From: Pogonophryne albipinna
Lineage: Eukaryota; Chordata; Actinopteri; Perciformes; Artedidraconidae
NCBI GenBank assembly: GCA_028583405.1
Contig: CM053263.1
Coordinates: 1,219,215 to 1,283,214, forward strand
Reading direction: 5' to 3'
Length of the DNA stretch: 64,000 bases
Shown: one piece after another, positions 1 to 10,669 of the stretch
How positions within the stretch are numbered: position 1 is the first letter of the stretch
Layout: the number at the start of each line of letters is the position of its first letter
Position numbers and translations under genes: made by a program
Notes under the pieces: generated by a model
What the model was told of the DNA's origin: nothing
What the model saw: only the letters and a program-made list of their open reading frames with translations
Database searches by the model: none

Positions 1-75
<75 letters not shown>
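1..75. repeat. (CA)n microsatellite at window edge
   Basis: This is a perfect CA run cut by the window's left edge. A (GT)n run at 9,101-9,124 occupies the mirror position at the other end of the large inverted repeat, so this run is probably part of that repeat. Confidence 0.97.
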
Positions 76-76
<1 letters not shown>

Positions 77-133
77 GAACTGCCCGATTATTACGCCTTA
101 TTATTCTATTTATGAAGGAGATGTCCGGTCACC

Positions 134-136
<3 letters not shown>

Positions 137-183
<47 letters not shown>
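137..183. repeat. (GT)n microsatellite
   Basis: This is a perfect GT run inside the left arm of the large inverted repeat. Confidence 0.97.
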
Positions 184-184
<1 letters not shown>

Positions 185-230
185 CACACTGGCATTTGTT
201 TTCAGAAGATATTAAGATGTCGTCCGTTCC

Positions 231-1408
231 GGTACTGCGGTCAACTCAGCCGTCTCTCGCGTTTGCTTGGTCAAATCAGCGGCTCTTCATTTTTGAGTGC
301 GCAATTAATCGGGCCTTTACGGTAATCGCCGAGAAGCGGCACTTACAATAGTAGTAGTACAAGAGTAAAATAATGCATGTTTTTTCTGCTTTATTTGCGA
401 TACAAATAATTTGTACCATAAGTTCTTAATAAAACTGACACCGTTTGACTCAGTCCTAGTTTGACAAATACAATGAGGTACTTTTACTGTGTACTTTTTG
501 AGTAATACTCTGTCAAACTCCGTCCTGAGTACAATAATTCATGTATTCTGCTATATTTGATGAGGGATACAATTATTTTTTGTAAAAGGTACTACATTAC
601 ATTGATACTGTTGGACTCAGTCAGTACTAAGTACTACTTGGACTACTAGCACAAGTACAATCAACTACTTTTACTGTGTACTTTTTGATTCGGTCAAACT
701 CCCGTCCTGAGTAAAATAATTCCTGTTTATGCACTATGAATTATTGTACTCAGGACAGGAGTTTAACCAAGTATTACTCCAAAATTACAGAGTAAAAATA
801 CATGATTGTACTTGTGGTAGTAGTCCAAGTAGTACTGAGTCCAACAGTATCAATTTCATGTAGAACTTATGGTAAATATTTTTATCCCTCAACAAATATA
901 GCAGAATACATGAATGATTGTACTCAGGAGGGGAGTTTGACATAGTATTACTCAAAAAGTTCACTGTAAAAGTACTACATTGTATTTGTGGTTGTAGTAT
1001 AACAAGTACTGAGTCCAACAGTACCAATTGTATTAAGAACTTATGGCTAAAAATCATTTTATCCCTCATCAAATATAGCAGAAGTGGCTTGAATTTGTTC
1101 TCAGGAGGGGAGTTTGACAGAGAATAACTGAAAAAGTACACTGTAAAAGTGTAAAAGTAGTTGATTTTATTGTTGGTAGCAGTCAAACTAGTACTGAGTC
1201 CAACAGTGTCAGTTTTATTAAGAACTTATGGTAAAACATATTTTTATCGCATATAGCTAAAAAACATGCATTATTTTACTCTTGTACTAGCGTCAGTGCC
1301 GCTTCTCGGTCGATTACCGTAAAGGCGCGATTAATCGCGCACTCACTTTGAAGAGCTGCTGATTTGACCAAGCAAACGCGAGATGCGGATGAGTTGACTG
1401 CAGTGTTC
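231..1408. mobile_element. Hairpin element with ~220-bp terminal inverted repeats
   Basis: Positions 231-458 match 1,196-1,408 in inverted orientation, about 85 % by eye; both contain the stretch CTCGCGTTTGCTTGGTCAAA. Between the TIRs lie degenerate tandem units of about 175-185 bp, each with ACTCAGGA...GAGTTTGAC and GAGTCCAACAGT blocks, some inverted relative to each other. The mirror arm at 8,820-8,935 lacks it, so it inserted into the left arm later. No coding potential was seen. Confidence 0.7.
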
Positions 1409-1481
1409 CACTGCACTCCGACAGCACTGAGCAACACACTCTCACTCCGACAGCACTGAGCAACACACTCTCACTCCATAA
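1409..1481. repeat. 29-bp direct tandem duplication
   Basis: Two adjacent copies of a unit beginning CTCCGACAGCACTGAGCAAC lie in the left arm. The right arm has a single related copy near 8,810-8,835, so the duplication is arm-specific. Confidence 0.7.
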
Positions 1482-3596
1482 TCGTCCAGGAGCGACGTTT
1501 GGTCAGTGTCCGTGGCGTGCAGTTGTGACGCTCCTAGGCTCCTTCAGCTTCATAAAGGGATGCAAATAGCTTTCAACTGATTGCAATGTATTCCCATCTG
1601 CGGCGGGATTTGACGCTCATGGAAGCATTCGTTTGTGTCGGCTGCCCTTAAAGGCAATGTGAGCGTCCATTCCCATTGGATAACGGAGAATTGTACACCC
1701 GGAAGTAAGTATTCCCCTTACTGTCGATTGATTTTACAGTGATATCTGCATTACTCATCGACTAAAAAACACCAGATTATCCTTGTTAATTACACAACAT
1801 TGATTGGTTTAAATTGTGTGCAATGCTTTTGTATTTTTCCCCTTCGATTCGGAGAAACAAATATTTTTCGGAGTAAAGGATGGCAGAAGACACTACACTA
1901 CCCAGAATCCCCAGCTATCGTTTGGACTACACCATGTGCTCTGTTTGACAAACCCCGTGATTAGTTCTCAAGCTCTGTGATTGGTTGACCTCCAACTGCA
2001 TTCCATATGAAAAAAAAGGTTTCATAAAAGATAAAATCATACTTTATTCAGCAGTGCTTGCTTTACTCTTTGAAAGTCATCACATGAATGCATTGTAATA
2101 AATGGTTCGGCTGCAATAAATATATTACATATCTGTCGTAGTTCTTTATTTTTATTTATCTACAGAGATCGGGCTCAGAATAGACCGGAAACTATTCTTT
2201 TACCATTCAGTTTGAATTTCACAATAAAGTTAGTAGTAATATTTTGTTTTGATATTATTGTTTTTTATTAACTACTAGACCGCTGGGTCATGTTAAGACC
2301 ATCTTTTCTGTGTTGCTGTGGGTTTTTCCATCGCTTTTGTGTTACAAATATCAAAACAATAACTAAATATATCCGTCGTAAACTAAACCAGAAACAGCAG
2401 TATATTTTATTTTGTTAACACTGTAAACTTGACAGCTTTTTAACCCAAACCACCTACTGGTTAAAGCACGTTATTACACGTTTAGAGTAATGCAATGCAG
2501 GTAGACTGTGTTGCTTTTTAATGACTGTTTAAAATGCCTTTTTCTTAATGTCTTTTATTATTATTAACTACTTGTTACTTGTTGCTCGGGACGCTGCTAT
2601 CGATATTATTTCTGTTATGTTGTGTAACTGTTTAATGGTGTTATCTTTATTGCTACCCCCTTCCCCGTCAATGTATAGTGTTGGTCCACAACGCAAACGT
2701 ATTAGTTTAACAAAATCTGCATCTAAAATTGTGGCATAGATAGCCTACGTTATTTTCCCCTGTGCAATTCTCCATTTACTCAACAATAACACATTATTAT
2801 CCTTGTGTTTATTTATTTGTTTGATTAATAAACACAAGTTGGAGTCCGTCAGGACTGAGAGTCGGAGCAGCTCATTTGCTTTAGAGAATATTACGCCGGA
2901 AAGTAAGTATTCTCTCCGCTTCGCTTGACAAACCCTGTGATAGTCCTCAAGCTCTGTGATTGGAGAGTGTGCTCCGAGGGTTACGCCGAGCCTCGAACAG
3001 CACTTGAAATGGGATGGAACCACGGCAGACTGTCCAAAACTGGATTTGAACAGGTCCACCGCGTCCCCCCCTCCCCCACCCCGTCCCCAGAACTACACAT
3101 GCTGGCTATTGTGTTTCGCAACATGTTCTCTATCTATGGCACGTCTCTACTGGGAGTTGTAGTTTTAAAAGACGTTTTCGTATTTCCCATAATAAGAAGT
3201 TGCCAGTATTAAACTGTGTACATCCCTGGAGGTTTAGGGGATAGGAAACACTCAAATTTAAAACATATAATTAATAAATTGGTGAAAATTGCTTGTGCCC
3301 ATAATGGGCAGCATTAATATATATACACACATGCCAGCTAAGGTCAGAAGAGCTTTATTTTTTTTGTGATCAAATTTTTATTGATGTTAATACACGACAT
3401 GTACAACTACAAGCACAACATTTTTTTTTTTTTTCTTAAATGAAATAACTGAAAGTACACAAGAGAAACAAAATGAGATAAAAATAATTACTTACAAAAT
3501 ATACAAAATGCAGAATTCAGAACACACAAGACAACGAAAATAAAATAAAATAAAACAAACCCTACCCTCCCTCCCAGACATATAAACACACACAAA

Positions 3597-3598
<2 letters not shown>

Positions 3599-3632
<34 letters not shown>
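3599..3632. repeat. (CA)n microsatellite in the L1 3' UTR
   Basis: This is a short CA run inside the 3' region of the L1 copy. Confidence 0.95.
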
Positions 3633-3634
<2 letters not shown>

Positions 3635-3685
3635 GAAACGCAAAGGTCGCAATTGAAAAGGCTGTGGATTATGGAAAGGGAGAAA

Positions 3686-5192
3686 TCATTCTAAAAGATC
3701 TTTGAAGGAATCGACTGCAGAGCGCCAATTGTTTATATTAGTGTCATTTGTCCTATTTATTCGGGCAGTTGACAACTCTAGATAAACAACATCCAGGGAT
3801 GCAAGGACCCAGTGTCTGAAGGTGAGGGAATTAGGAGGCTTCCATCGAACCGCAACCATCTTTTTTGCAGCTGTTAGGCCAGCTAGTAAGATGCGCATCT
3901 TAAGCTTGGTGAAATTGAGCTTTGACAGATCATTCAATAGTAGGGCGGGCGCAGTCACCGGCACTGTCACTGAGAGCACACGTGACATGCCAGAAGCCAC
4001 TTTAGTCCAGAATAGAGCGACTGGGGGACAGTCCCACATCATGTGCATAAACGTGCCAGGGGACTTCATAGTGCATAAACTACATGAGGGATCGTCTATC
4101 ATTTTCATACAGTGAAGTTTACGCGGGGTAAGGTATGTTCGGTGGACATAGTTAAAGTGGATCTGTTGGTGATCGGGATTCCGAGAAGCTTCTTTTATGC
4201 TTGACCAAACACCCTCCCAACTGAAATCAGGGTCTAAAACTGGGCAGTCACGTCTCCATACTCTGTCCAGCTGTAGGTTATCGTAGGAAGCCTCCAGAAA
4301 GAAATTATACAGTGTAGACACCATACCCCTGTTTTTCCCTTGTACAGTAAACAACTTATAAAGAGGATGAACGGGTATAGGTTGTTGCCATGGGACACCA
4401 TGTGCCTTGAGAGCAGATCTGAGCTGCAAATAGAAGAAAAACGAGCTACCTGGCAGATTGAACGCACTCTTAATTTCTTGAAAGGAGCACAAGCCCCTGT
4501 TATCATAAATGTCACTTAAGTGGTGAATACTGCTGTTGCTCCAATGAGAGGATGAGACAGGTCTCCCACCAATTAGCAGACCTTTATTATCAAATATAGG
4601 AGAAAGTGTGTGCCACTTGCAGGAAATCTTACATTGTGATTCAGCTGTGCGCCATATCTTTATGAGATGTGAAACTATAGGGCCAAAGCGTAGTTGACAT
4701 TGCCTATTTGTTAAATTTGCAAAAAGGATATCCTGCAGGTTCCAAGGTAGAACGATATTTTCCTCTATAATACGCCAAGAAACGGAAGCAGTAGGGTTAA
4801 GCCACACCAGTAACGGACGAAGCACAAATGACCAAAAATACAATTTAAAATTAGGCACCGCCAGACCACCACCTTCCCTCCTCCTCTGTATAGTGGATAA
4901 TTTCAGTCGTGGACGCTTTGAATTCCAGATAAAGCGCGAAATAAAAGAGTGGATTTTTTTCCAATAGTCAACCGGGGGTGAGAGGGGGATCATTGAGCTG
5001 ACAAAATTAATCCTGGGTAAAATGTTCATTTTGACTATAGATATTCGGGCCCGAAGACTGTTCGGAAGGCTAGTCCATCTTTCCAAATCCATCTTAATCC
5101 TGTTCCATGCTTCTGAGTAATTATATGTTACAATACGATTTAAAGATGCGAACATTTCTATCCCAAGATATTTAAAGTGCTGGACAACTGGG
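3686..5192 (-). pseudogene. L1 ORF2 C-terminal part (truncated, no RT domain)
   Basis: About 500 residues stay open from the truncation point to the stop. The first residues include FKYLGI, which in L1 ORF2 follows the reverse transcriptase domain. WNSKRPRLKL with GGLAVPNF and the C-terminal Cys/His motif (CSLC...HMMWDCPP) are typical of the ORF2 C-terminus. The endonuclease and reverse transcriptase domains are missing, so the copy cannot move itself. Family placement (vertebrate L1 clade) rests on these motifs. Confidence 0.88.
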
Positions 5193-5342
5193 AGAAGAGC
5201 TTTATTTAACAGCTGGTCTTATGTTTGTGACCCCTGTTGTTAATTGATAACATTACATTACATTAACTGATAAGCCTGAAACATGCACTTGTCAAGGTTC
5301 AGAGGCACATTTAGCAAATATGGCAGTAGCCATCGATCAGCT

Positions 5343-5385
5343 TAAGATAAGATATACTTTATTGATCCCAAGTTGGAAACATTTG
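5343..5385. repeat. Dispersed-repeat tail fragment
   Basis: The motif ATACTTTATTGATCCC is a phrase I recognise from 3' ends of common teleost retroelements. The length of the copy cannot be set. Confidence 0.35.
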
Positions 5386-7612
5386 CGTTACATCAGCATG
5401 TGTACAGTTGTAAATATGCAGTGGTGTTTATTTGTAAATCATTTAGTATAATCACACAAATTCTGTGTTTTATATTTAACAATTATGTGTTCTTTATTTA
5501 TTGATTGTGCAATACCTGACAAGGCCGGAGATGAAATATCTACATACATCTTATAAGAGTATAATACATTATGTATAATATCAGTTAAAATAAGTGCTTC
5601 AACATAGTTAACATTGCTGGAGGTATGCACAAATATTGATAGATGTCTTGTAATGCACTATTGAGGAACCTGCGACCCAAGTTTTTCATTCAATGCATAA
5701 CTACACCATAGTTGTGTAGGCCTATATGATATGTCAATAAACCTTAGAAAATCTTGAAATCTTGAAAGGGATGTGCAAAATAGTCATTATATACAGTCTT
5801 TAATTAACTACTAGTAGAGAATAACGAGTAATGAATATACTTTATAGGGATCCTATTAATATCTAATAATAAAAATAATACATTTCAATAACATGCTTTA
5901 ACCACTAGGTGTCCCTTTATATCAGCTGTGCACCTTTATGGTGTAAATACAGCCTATCTACCAATTGGATCAAATATAAAAGCCAGCCGAATTAGTGTTG
6001 ATACTGCAAGGAGACGTATTGTGTGAAAATAAATGTAAGATGTTGTTTAATGGCTGATATATTTATGATCCACGTCACGTTTTCAGTTCTTCATGTTTGT
6101 CTAGAAGTCTTCTCATCAGGGCTCTATAAATACAGAACTATGGCAGATATGTAATATTTAATGCAGCCGAACCGTGTATTACAATGCCGTTATGTGATGA
6201 CTTTCAAAGAGAAAAGCAAGCACACTCGGAATAAAGTATTATTTCAATTTTTTTAAATGTTTTCGGTCTGTTTCCGGTATTTGTTAATGACGATGTGCTG
6301 TGAGATGTGAGACTGGAATTGCACAGGGGGAAATAACGTATCTTTAGATGCGGATTTTGTTAAACTAATATGTTTGCGCTGTGGACCAACACTATACATT
6401 GACGGGGAAGGGGGTAGCAATAAAGATAACACCATTAAACAGTTACACAACATAACAGAAATAATATCGATAGCAGCGTCCCTAGCAACCACCTTGGTAA
6501 CAATGAAAACGTTCTATGGACGCAATTTCCTGAAGTAATCTTCGTAATAACTGTTAGAGAATATTTCTTCTCTCTTCCTAAGTATCAAATAATAATTCTT
6601 CCTTACTCTTAAGATATTTGACCTTTCGGCCTGCTGACGTTTTACGATCGAACCCTAAGTCTGTTATCTGTCTTAAGGAGTGGGAAGTCTCCGTTATTGT
6701 TGACATTACGAGTTTTATGACCGTCAACTCTCGGCCACAGAGCCATTAGAGTCAGATGAGTGATTCAGTGCCTCCAGGTGTTCACGTACACCATCCCCCA
6801 ATATGCTGATTAGCTCTCTGTAAACTAGTTAAGGGCTATTCGAGAGATAGGCTGATCAGAATTGACATGACAACCCACCAGTGCAGTCAGAACTTTTTGC
6901 TGCTGTGACTTGTGATATGAATTCTCCGGCCGATGCTTGTATTAAACTACCAGTGTTTGACATCAGAACTCCTGCTCGTCCTGTGTCTCTTTCATGAGTC
7001 GGTGACTCCCACTGCAATTGCTACACAGAAGTTTCCCTTATAATAACTAGCAAACTAAAGATAATGTACATCCACTGCACACATAATCGGAAATAACAAC
7101 TCATATTTCTCGCATCAAATGACATCAAAACGCATTTTAATGGCCAAACTAACTTTAAAATAGGCATTTTCCACCGAGAATAAAACGAAGTTCGGCCATG
7201 TTTTCTTTTTCTGCAGGGAGAAATTTGAAGATCACGTGACATAGACGCCAGCCATTGGAATGAATGGTGAAAAAAAACGGGGTTTGTCAAACAGAACACA
7301 TGGTGTAGTCCAAACGATAGCTGGGGATTCTGTGTAGTGTAGTGTCTTCTGCCATCCTTTACTCCGAAAAAATATTTGTTTCTCCGAATCGAAGGGGAAA
7401 AATACAAAAGCATTGCACACAATTTAAACCAATCAATGTTGTGTAATTAACAAGGATAATCTGGTGTTTTTTAGTCGATGAGTAGTGCAGATATCACTGT
7501 AAAATCAATCGACAGTAAGGGGAATACTTACTTCCGGGTGTACAATTCTCCGTTATCCAATGAGAATGGACGCTCACATTGCCTTTAAGGTCAGCCGACA
7601 CAAACGAATGCA

Positions 7613-8657
7613 GTGGGCCCTTCTCACTTCTCTTATTTTTCATTTCCTCGCTCCTCGGTCTCGGTCTCATCAGAAGTTGATTTGTCTGCGCCATCTTGAG
7701 TAGCGTCCCAATGGCCTTATTTTTGCCGGAGGACGGAGGACCGAGGAGCGATAATGGAGGAACCACCAGACCATCCTTCGATGAAATCCTCAGACACTCT
7801 CCCCGCCCCCTTACTGTGTATCGCTCACTGATTGGACGATGCAGTGCATGCACTGATCTGATGCTTCTTGACATGAGAGCAGTTTCCCAGCAGAGTGAAG
7901 AAAATAAATGAAACTCACGGGAGTCACTCCTCAGTTTATACCGTGTTTTTTGTTTCAATTAATGTATCATTTAGTTACAAATATGTGATATATCTGAACA
8001 ACAAAGTGGTCAAAAATAATTTTATTCATTTTTTGGAAACATTTTCATGATCGCTTTTTTCGTTTTTACATTTTCATTTATTGTCATTTCCATTCAGTCA
8101 GTCATTAAGTGCTATTTAAAATGTTAATTTGCTACATATCCACACAAACAAACAAAGTGTGCAATCCAATGAATGTTAATCTAACTGGGTTTTGATAGAT
8201 AACATATCTCTTTTTCTTCTCTCAATTATTTTATTTCTATTGTGCACTCTAATCAATATTAATCCAACTAATGTTCGTTTATACATTTTAAGAATGGCGT
8301 TTAACTTTTTTGAGAATTAGTTCTTATTTTATTTTATTTATTTGGGTCTACAACAGATGATACAAATGTTTGTGTCAGTAAATGTGTACTAACAGAGGCG
8401 GGGGTGTGTGTGGAAATAACGGGGACAGAGCTGGCTGCTGTCAGACGATCAGCTGTGCAGCGTCATCACAAACGGACGTCGCTTCACGTGACGCTCCGGA
8501 GGAAAGGACGTCCCATTGCTCTTAAAACTAATTTCCCTGCTTCTCGTGGTTTCCTTGCGTCTCTCCATGCTTCCCTGGTGGGAGGGACTAGTCGCAGGGA
8601 AACTATGCAAGTGAGGGACGCAAGGAATCCATTTAACCGAAGTGAGAAGGGCCCAGA
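7613..8657. mobile_element. TIR element inserted in right arm of the inverted repeat
   Basis: The right arm is interrupted exactly where the left arm reads continuously (near 1,622-1,630), giving a natural empty-site comparison. The insert begins GGGCCCTTCTCACTT (about 7,616-7,630) and ends with its reverse complement (about 8,640-8,654). The junction compares as GAATGC / GCTTCC, which would fit a 2-bp GC duplication. Open frames inside (7,494-7,958 minus; 8,404-8,667 plus) resemble nothing I know. Confidence 0.6.
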
Positions 8658-9100
8658 GCTTCCATGAGCGTCAAATCCCGCCGCAGATGGGAATACATTG
8701 CAATCAGTTGAAAGCTATTTGCGTCCCTTTATGAAGCTGAAGGAGCCTAGGAGCGTCACAACTGCACGCCACGGACACTGACCAAACGTCGCTCCTGGAC
8801 GATTATGGAGTGAGAGTGTGTTGCACTGAGCTCTACATCGAGATTAAGATTAAACACATTTATTTCATTTGGGAACAGACACATATATCTATGGAGTTGG
8901 CCAGATGTGTGTAAATTACTGTTCATGGTAATTTGAAAACAAATGCCGGTGTCGGACATACACAAATACACCGAACACACACACACAGAGCGGAACTGAA
9001 CACAGCACAAACACACACACGTCATGCGCTTGTGGCCCGGACATGTCCTTCATAAAACGAGTAATAGGGGGAATAATCGGGCAGTTCGATGTTTGTAGAG

Positions 9101-9124
9101 GTGTGTGTGTGTGTGTGTGTGTGT
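9101..9124. repeat. (GT)n microsatellite
   Basis: This is a short GT run at the outer end of the right arm. It mirrors the (CA)n at 1-75. Confidence 0.9.
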
Positions 9125-9521
9125 AGAGGTGTGTGTGGCTATAGCGAAGCAGCCTGCAGTCGGTCTTTAGCTGTCTAACAGCGAAGGCTGTGTGTAAAAG
9201 GCACAGCTCCTACTTGGCGAACCTGTAACTTTCTTGTGTGCAGGAGAACGTATCTCTTGCGTACGAGAACGTATATTGTGATGATCAAAACCATGTCACT
9301 TGGCCCAGTGTTTCGGCACTTGTACATTTGTCTAGCTTTGTAAAAGTGTTTCGCATCTTGTTAATTTGTTTTTGTTAATGTTAAATCGTTTTTTCTTTGG
9401 TAAAAGTATTTTGTTAATGTAATTTTGTTTTATAAAATATAAATTTGTTTTATAAAATGTAAATTTCTCTCAAGCTTTGTTAAAGTGTTTCACACTTTGT
9501 AATTGTAGCCCAGGAGTTGTT

Positions 9522-9543
9522 GGGGGGGGGGGGGGGGGGGGGG
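9522..9543. repeat. Poly-G tract
   Basis: This is a run of about 22 G. Such runs can form G-quadruplexes and are prone to length errors in assemblies. Confidence 0.95.
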
Positions 9544-9589
9544 TGCAGGGGTACATTGCTATTTTTTATAAGTGGGGGGTGGACCGAAT

Positions 9590-10665
9590 ATCCTTTAGGG
9601 CGGTCGTCGCCTCCTCTTGGGGGGTCCGGGGGCATGCTCCCCCGGGAAGATTTTTTTTTAAATATTGAAGTTGAAAGCATCAATCTGGTGCACTTTGAGA
9701 GCAACATTAACCCTACCTTAATAATACCTTAAAGCGGACAAAAGGCACTGGAGAACACTCATTAACACCCTTTAATGAAGCAAACTAATGCCTTAACTCA
9801 CTCAAATAGTCGTTTACTTATTAAGGTGAAACGAATGTGCGTAGAGTTTTAAAGGATGCGGATAGTCTCACCTTGATTCTGGGGCATTGCTTATCGTTTT
9901 ATAGATCTATTCTCATCCACCATCTTTGTTTGTGACGTAAAAAATGTGTAAGAGTCACGTTTCTGAATCGGACACTCTGAGTGAATGCAGTCACAGCCAA
10001 TCGGAGTCTGATTCAGAGGGTTGCCTGTCAGTTCCGTTGTTATGTGTACTGAAACGAGAGCCGGTATAATTCCACGTGCGAAAACAAAATAGAATATGTT
10101 ATTTTAGTGTCTTAAAAGTAGACTGAGGTATGAAGGGGTAACGTTACATCTTAGGATAATTTTTAGTCCTGTTCTGTATACATACTAACATAAGGGTATA
10201 CTTAGTGTGGTTACTCCATGTTTACTAGCTATAACATTAACGTTACATCACTCTTTTTCACTTCTTACTCAGTCAGCCAGAGTGCAGATATCACCATTAG
10301 CTTCACAAACCTGAAACATCATCCATTTCTTCACTGCTGGTGATGACATTGTTGTCAGCTGCTGATACTGCTGCTGCAGCTTGTGGCGCCTGCTTCAATG
10401 ACAATAACTTTCTAATATCCATAACTGTAAAGGCTATTAGCTTAAAACTCGTCAGGCACTAGGAAGGATCACTTCTACTTCAGGGCAGGCTACGCAGTAC
10501 GCAGGCTAATGTCCCGCAGCGGATGCCTCTCTGGTGGACTCCGGTACTGCACATTACTCCCGAGACGTTTTCAAAAAAAATTTTTAAGTGAAACATCCGG
10601 GGCTTTTCAGAAAACATCCGGGGCTTGAGCCCAAGTAGCCACCCCCTAGCGCCGCCACTGCCTGG
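9590..10665. repeat. Dispersed-repeat fragments in intergenic DNA
   Basis: GGGGGCATGCTCCCCCGGGA (near 9,630) followed by a T run, and CATCCGGGGCTT duplicated near 10,595-10,627 and ending CGCCGCCACTG, are phrases typical of teleost repeats. I could not pair termini or find target duplications. Confidence 0.35.
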
Positions 10666-10669
10666 CACA

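Larger units (their letters stand above)
3346..5207 (-). mobile_element. 5'-truncated LINE-1 insertion with 15-bp target duplication
   Basis: The 15-mer AGAAGAGCTTTATTT occurs at 3,346-3,360 and again at 5,193-5,207. Between them lies minus-strand L1 sequence: a T-rich 3' tail next to the left copy, a 3' UTR with a (CA)n run, and the end of ORF2. The right junction cuts into ORF2, a typical 5' truncation from incomplete reverse transcription. The perfect duplication and intact remaining frame point to a recent insertion. It sits in the centre of the large inverted repeat. Confidence 0.9.
74..9092. mobile_element. Large imperfect inverted repeat (foldback-like composite element)
   Basis: The left arm matches the right arm in inverted orientation over several blocks: 74-133 with 9,028-9,092; about 185-205 with 8,935-8,955; about 1,440-1,625 with 8,658-8,820; 1,626-1,965 with 7,268-7,612; and 2,560-2,772 with 6,310-6,490. 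Another block, 2,030-2,145 with 6,128-6,245, is inverted but out of order. Identity looks roughly 85-95 % by eye. No transposase was recognised. The left boundary may lie outside the window. Arms are interrupted by separate elements at 231-1,408 and 7,613-8,657. Confidence 0.7.

Noticed and set aside
3822..4515. Open frames opposite or beside the L1 ORF2 fragment
   Set aside because: They are shadows of the L1 coding sequence in other frames.
2548..6492. Matching short open frames at 2,548-2,739 and 6,253-6,492 sharing a peptide
   Set aside because: They share sequence because they lie in paired arms of the inverted repeat. They have no known domain and are too short to call.
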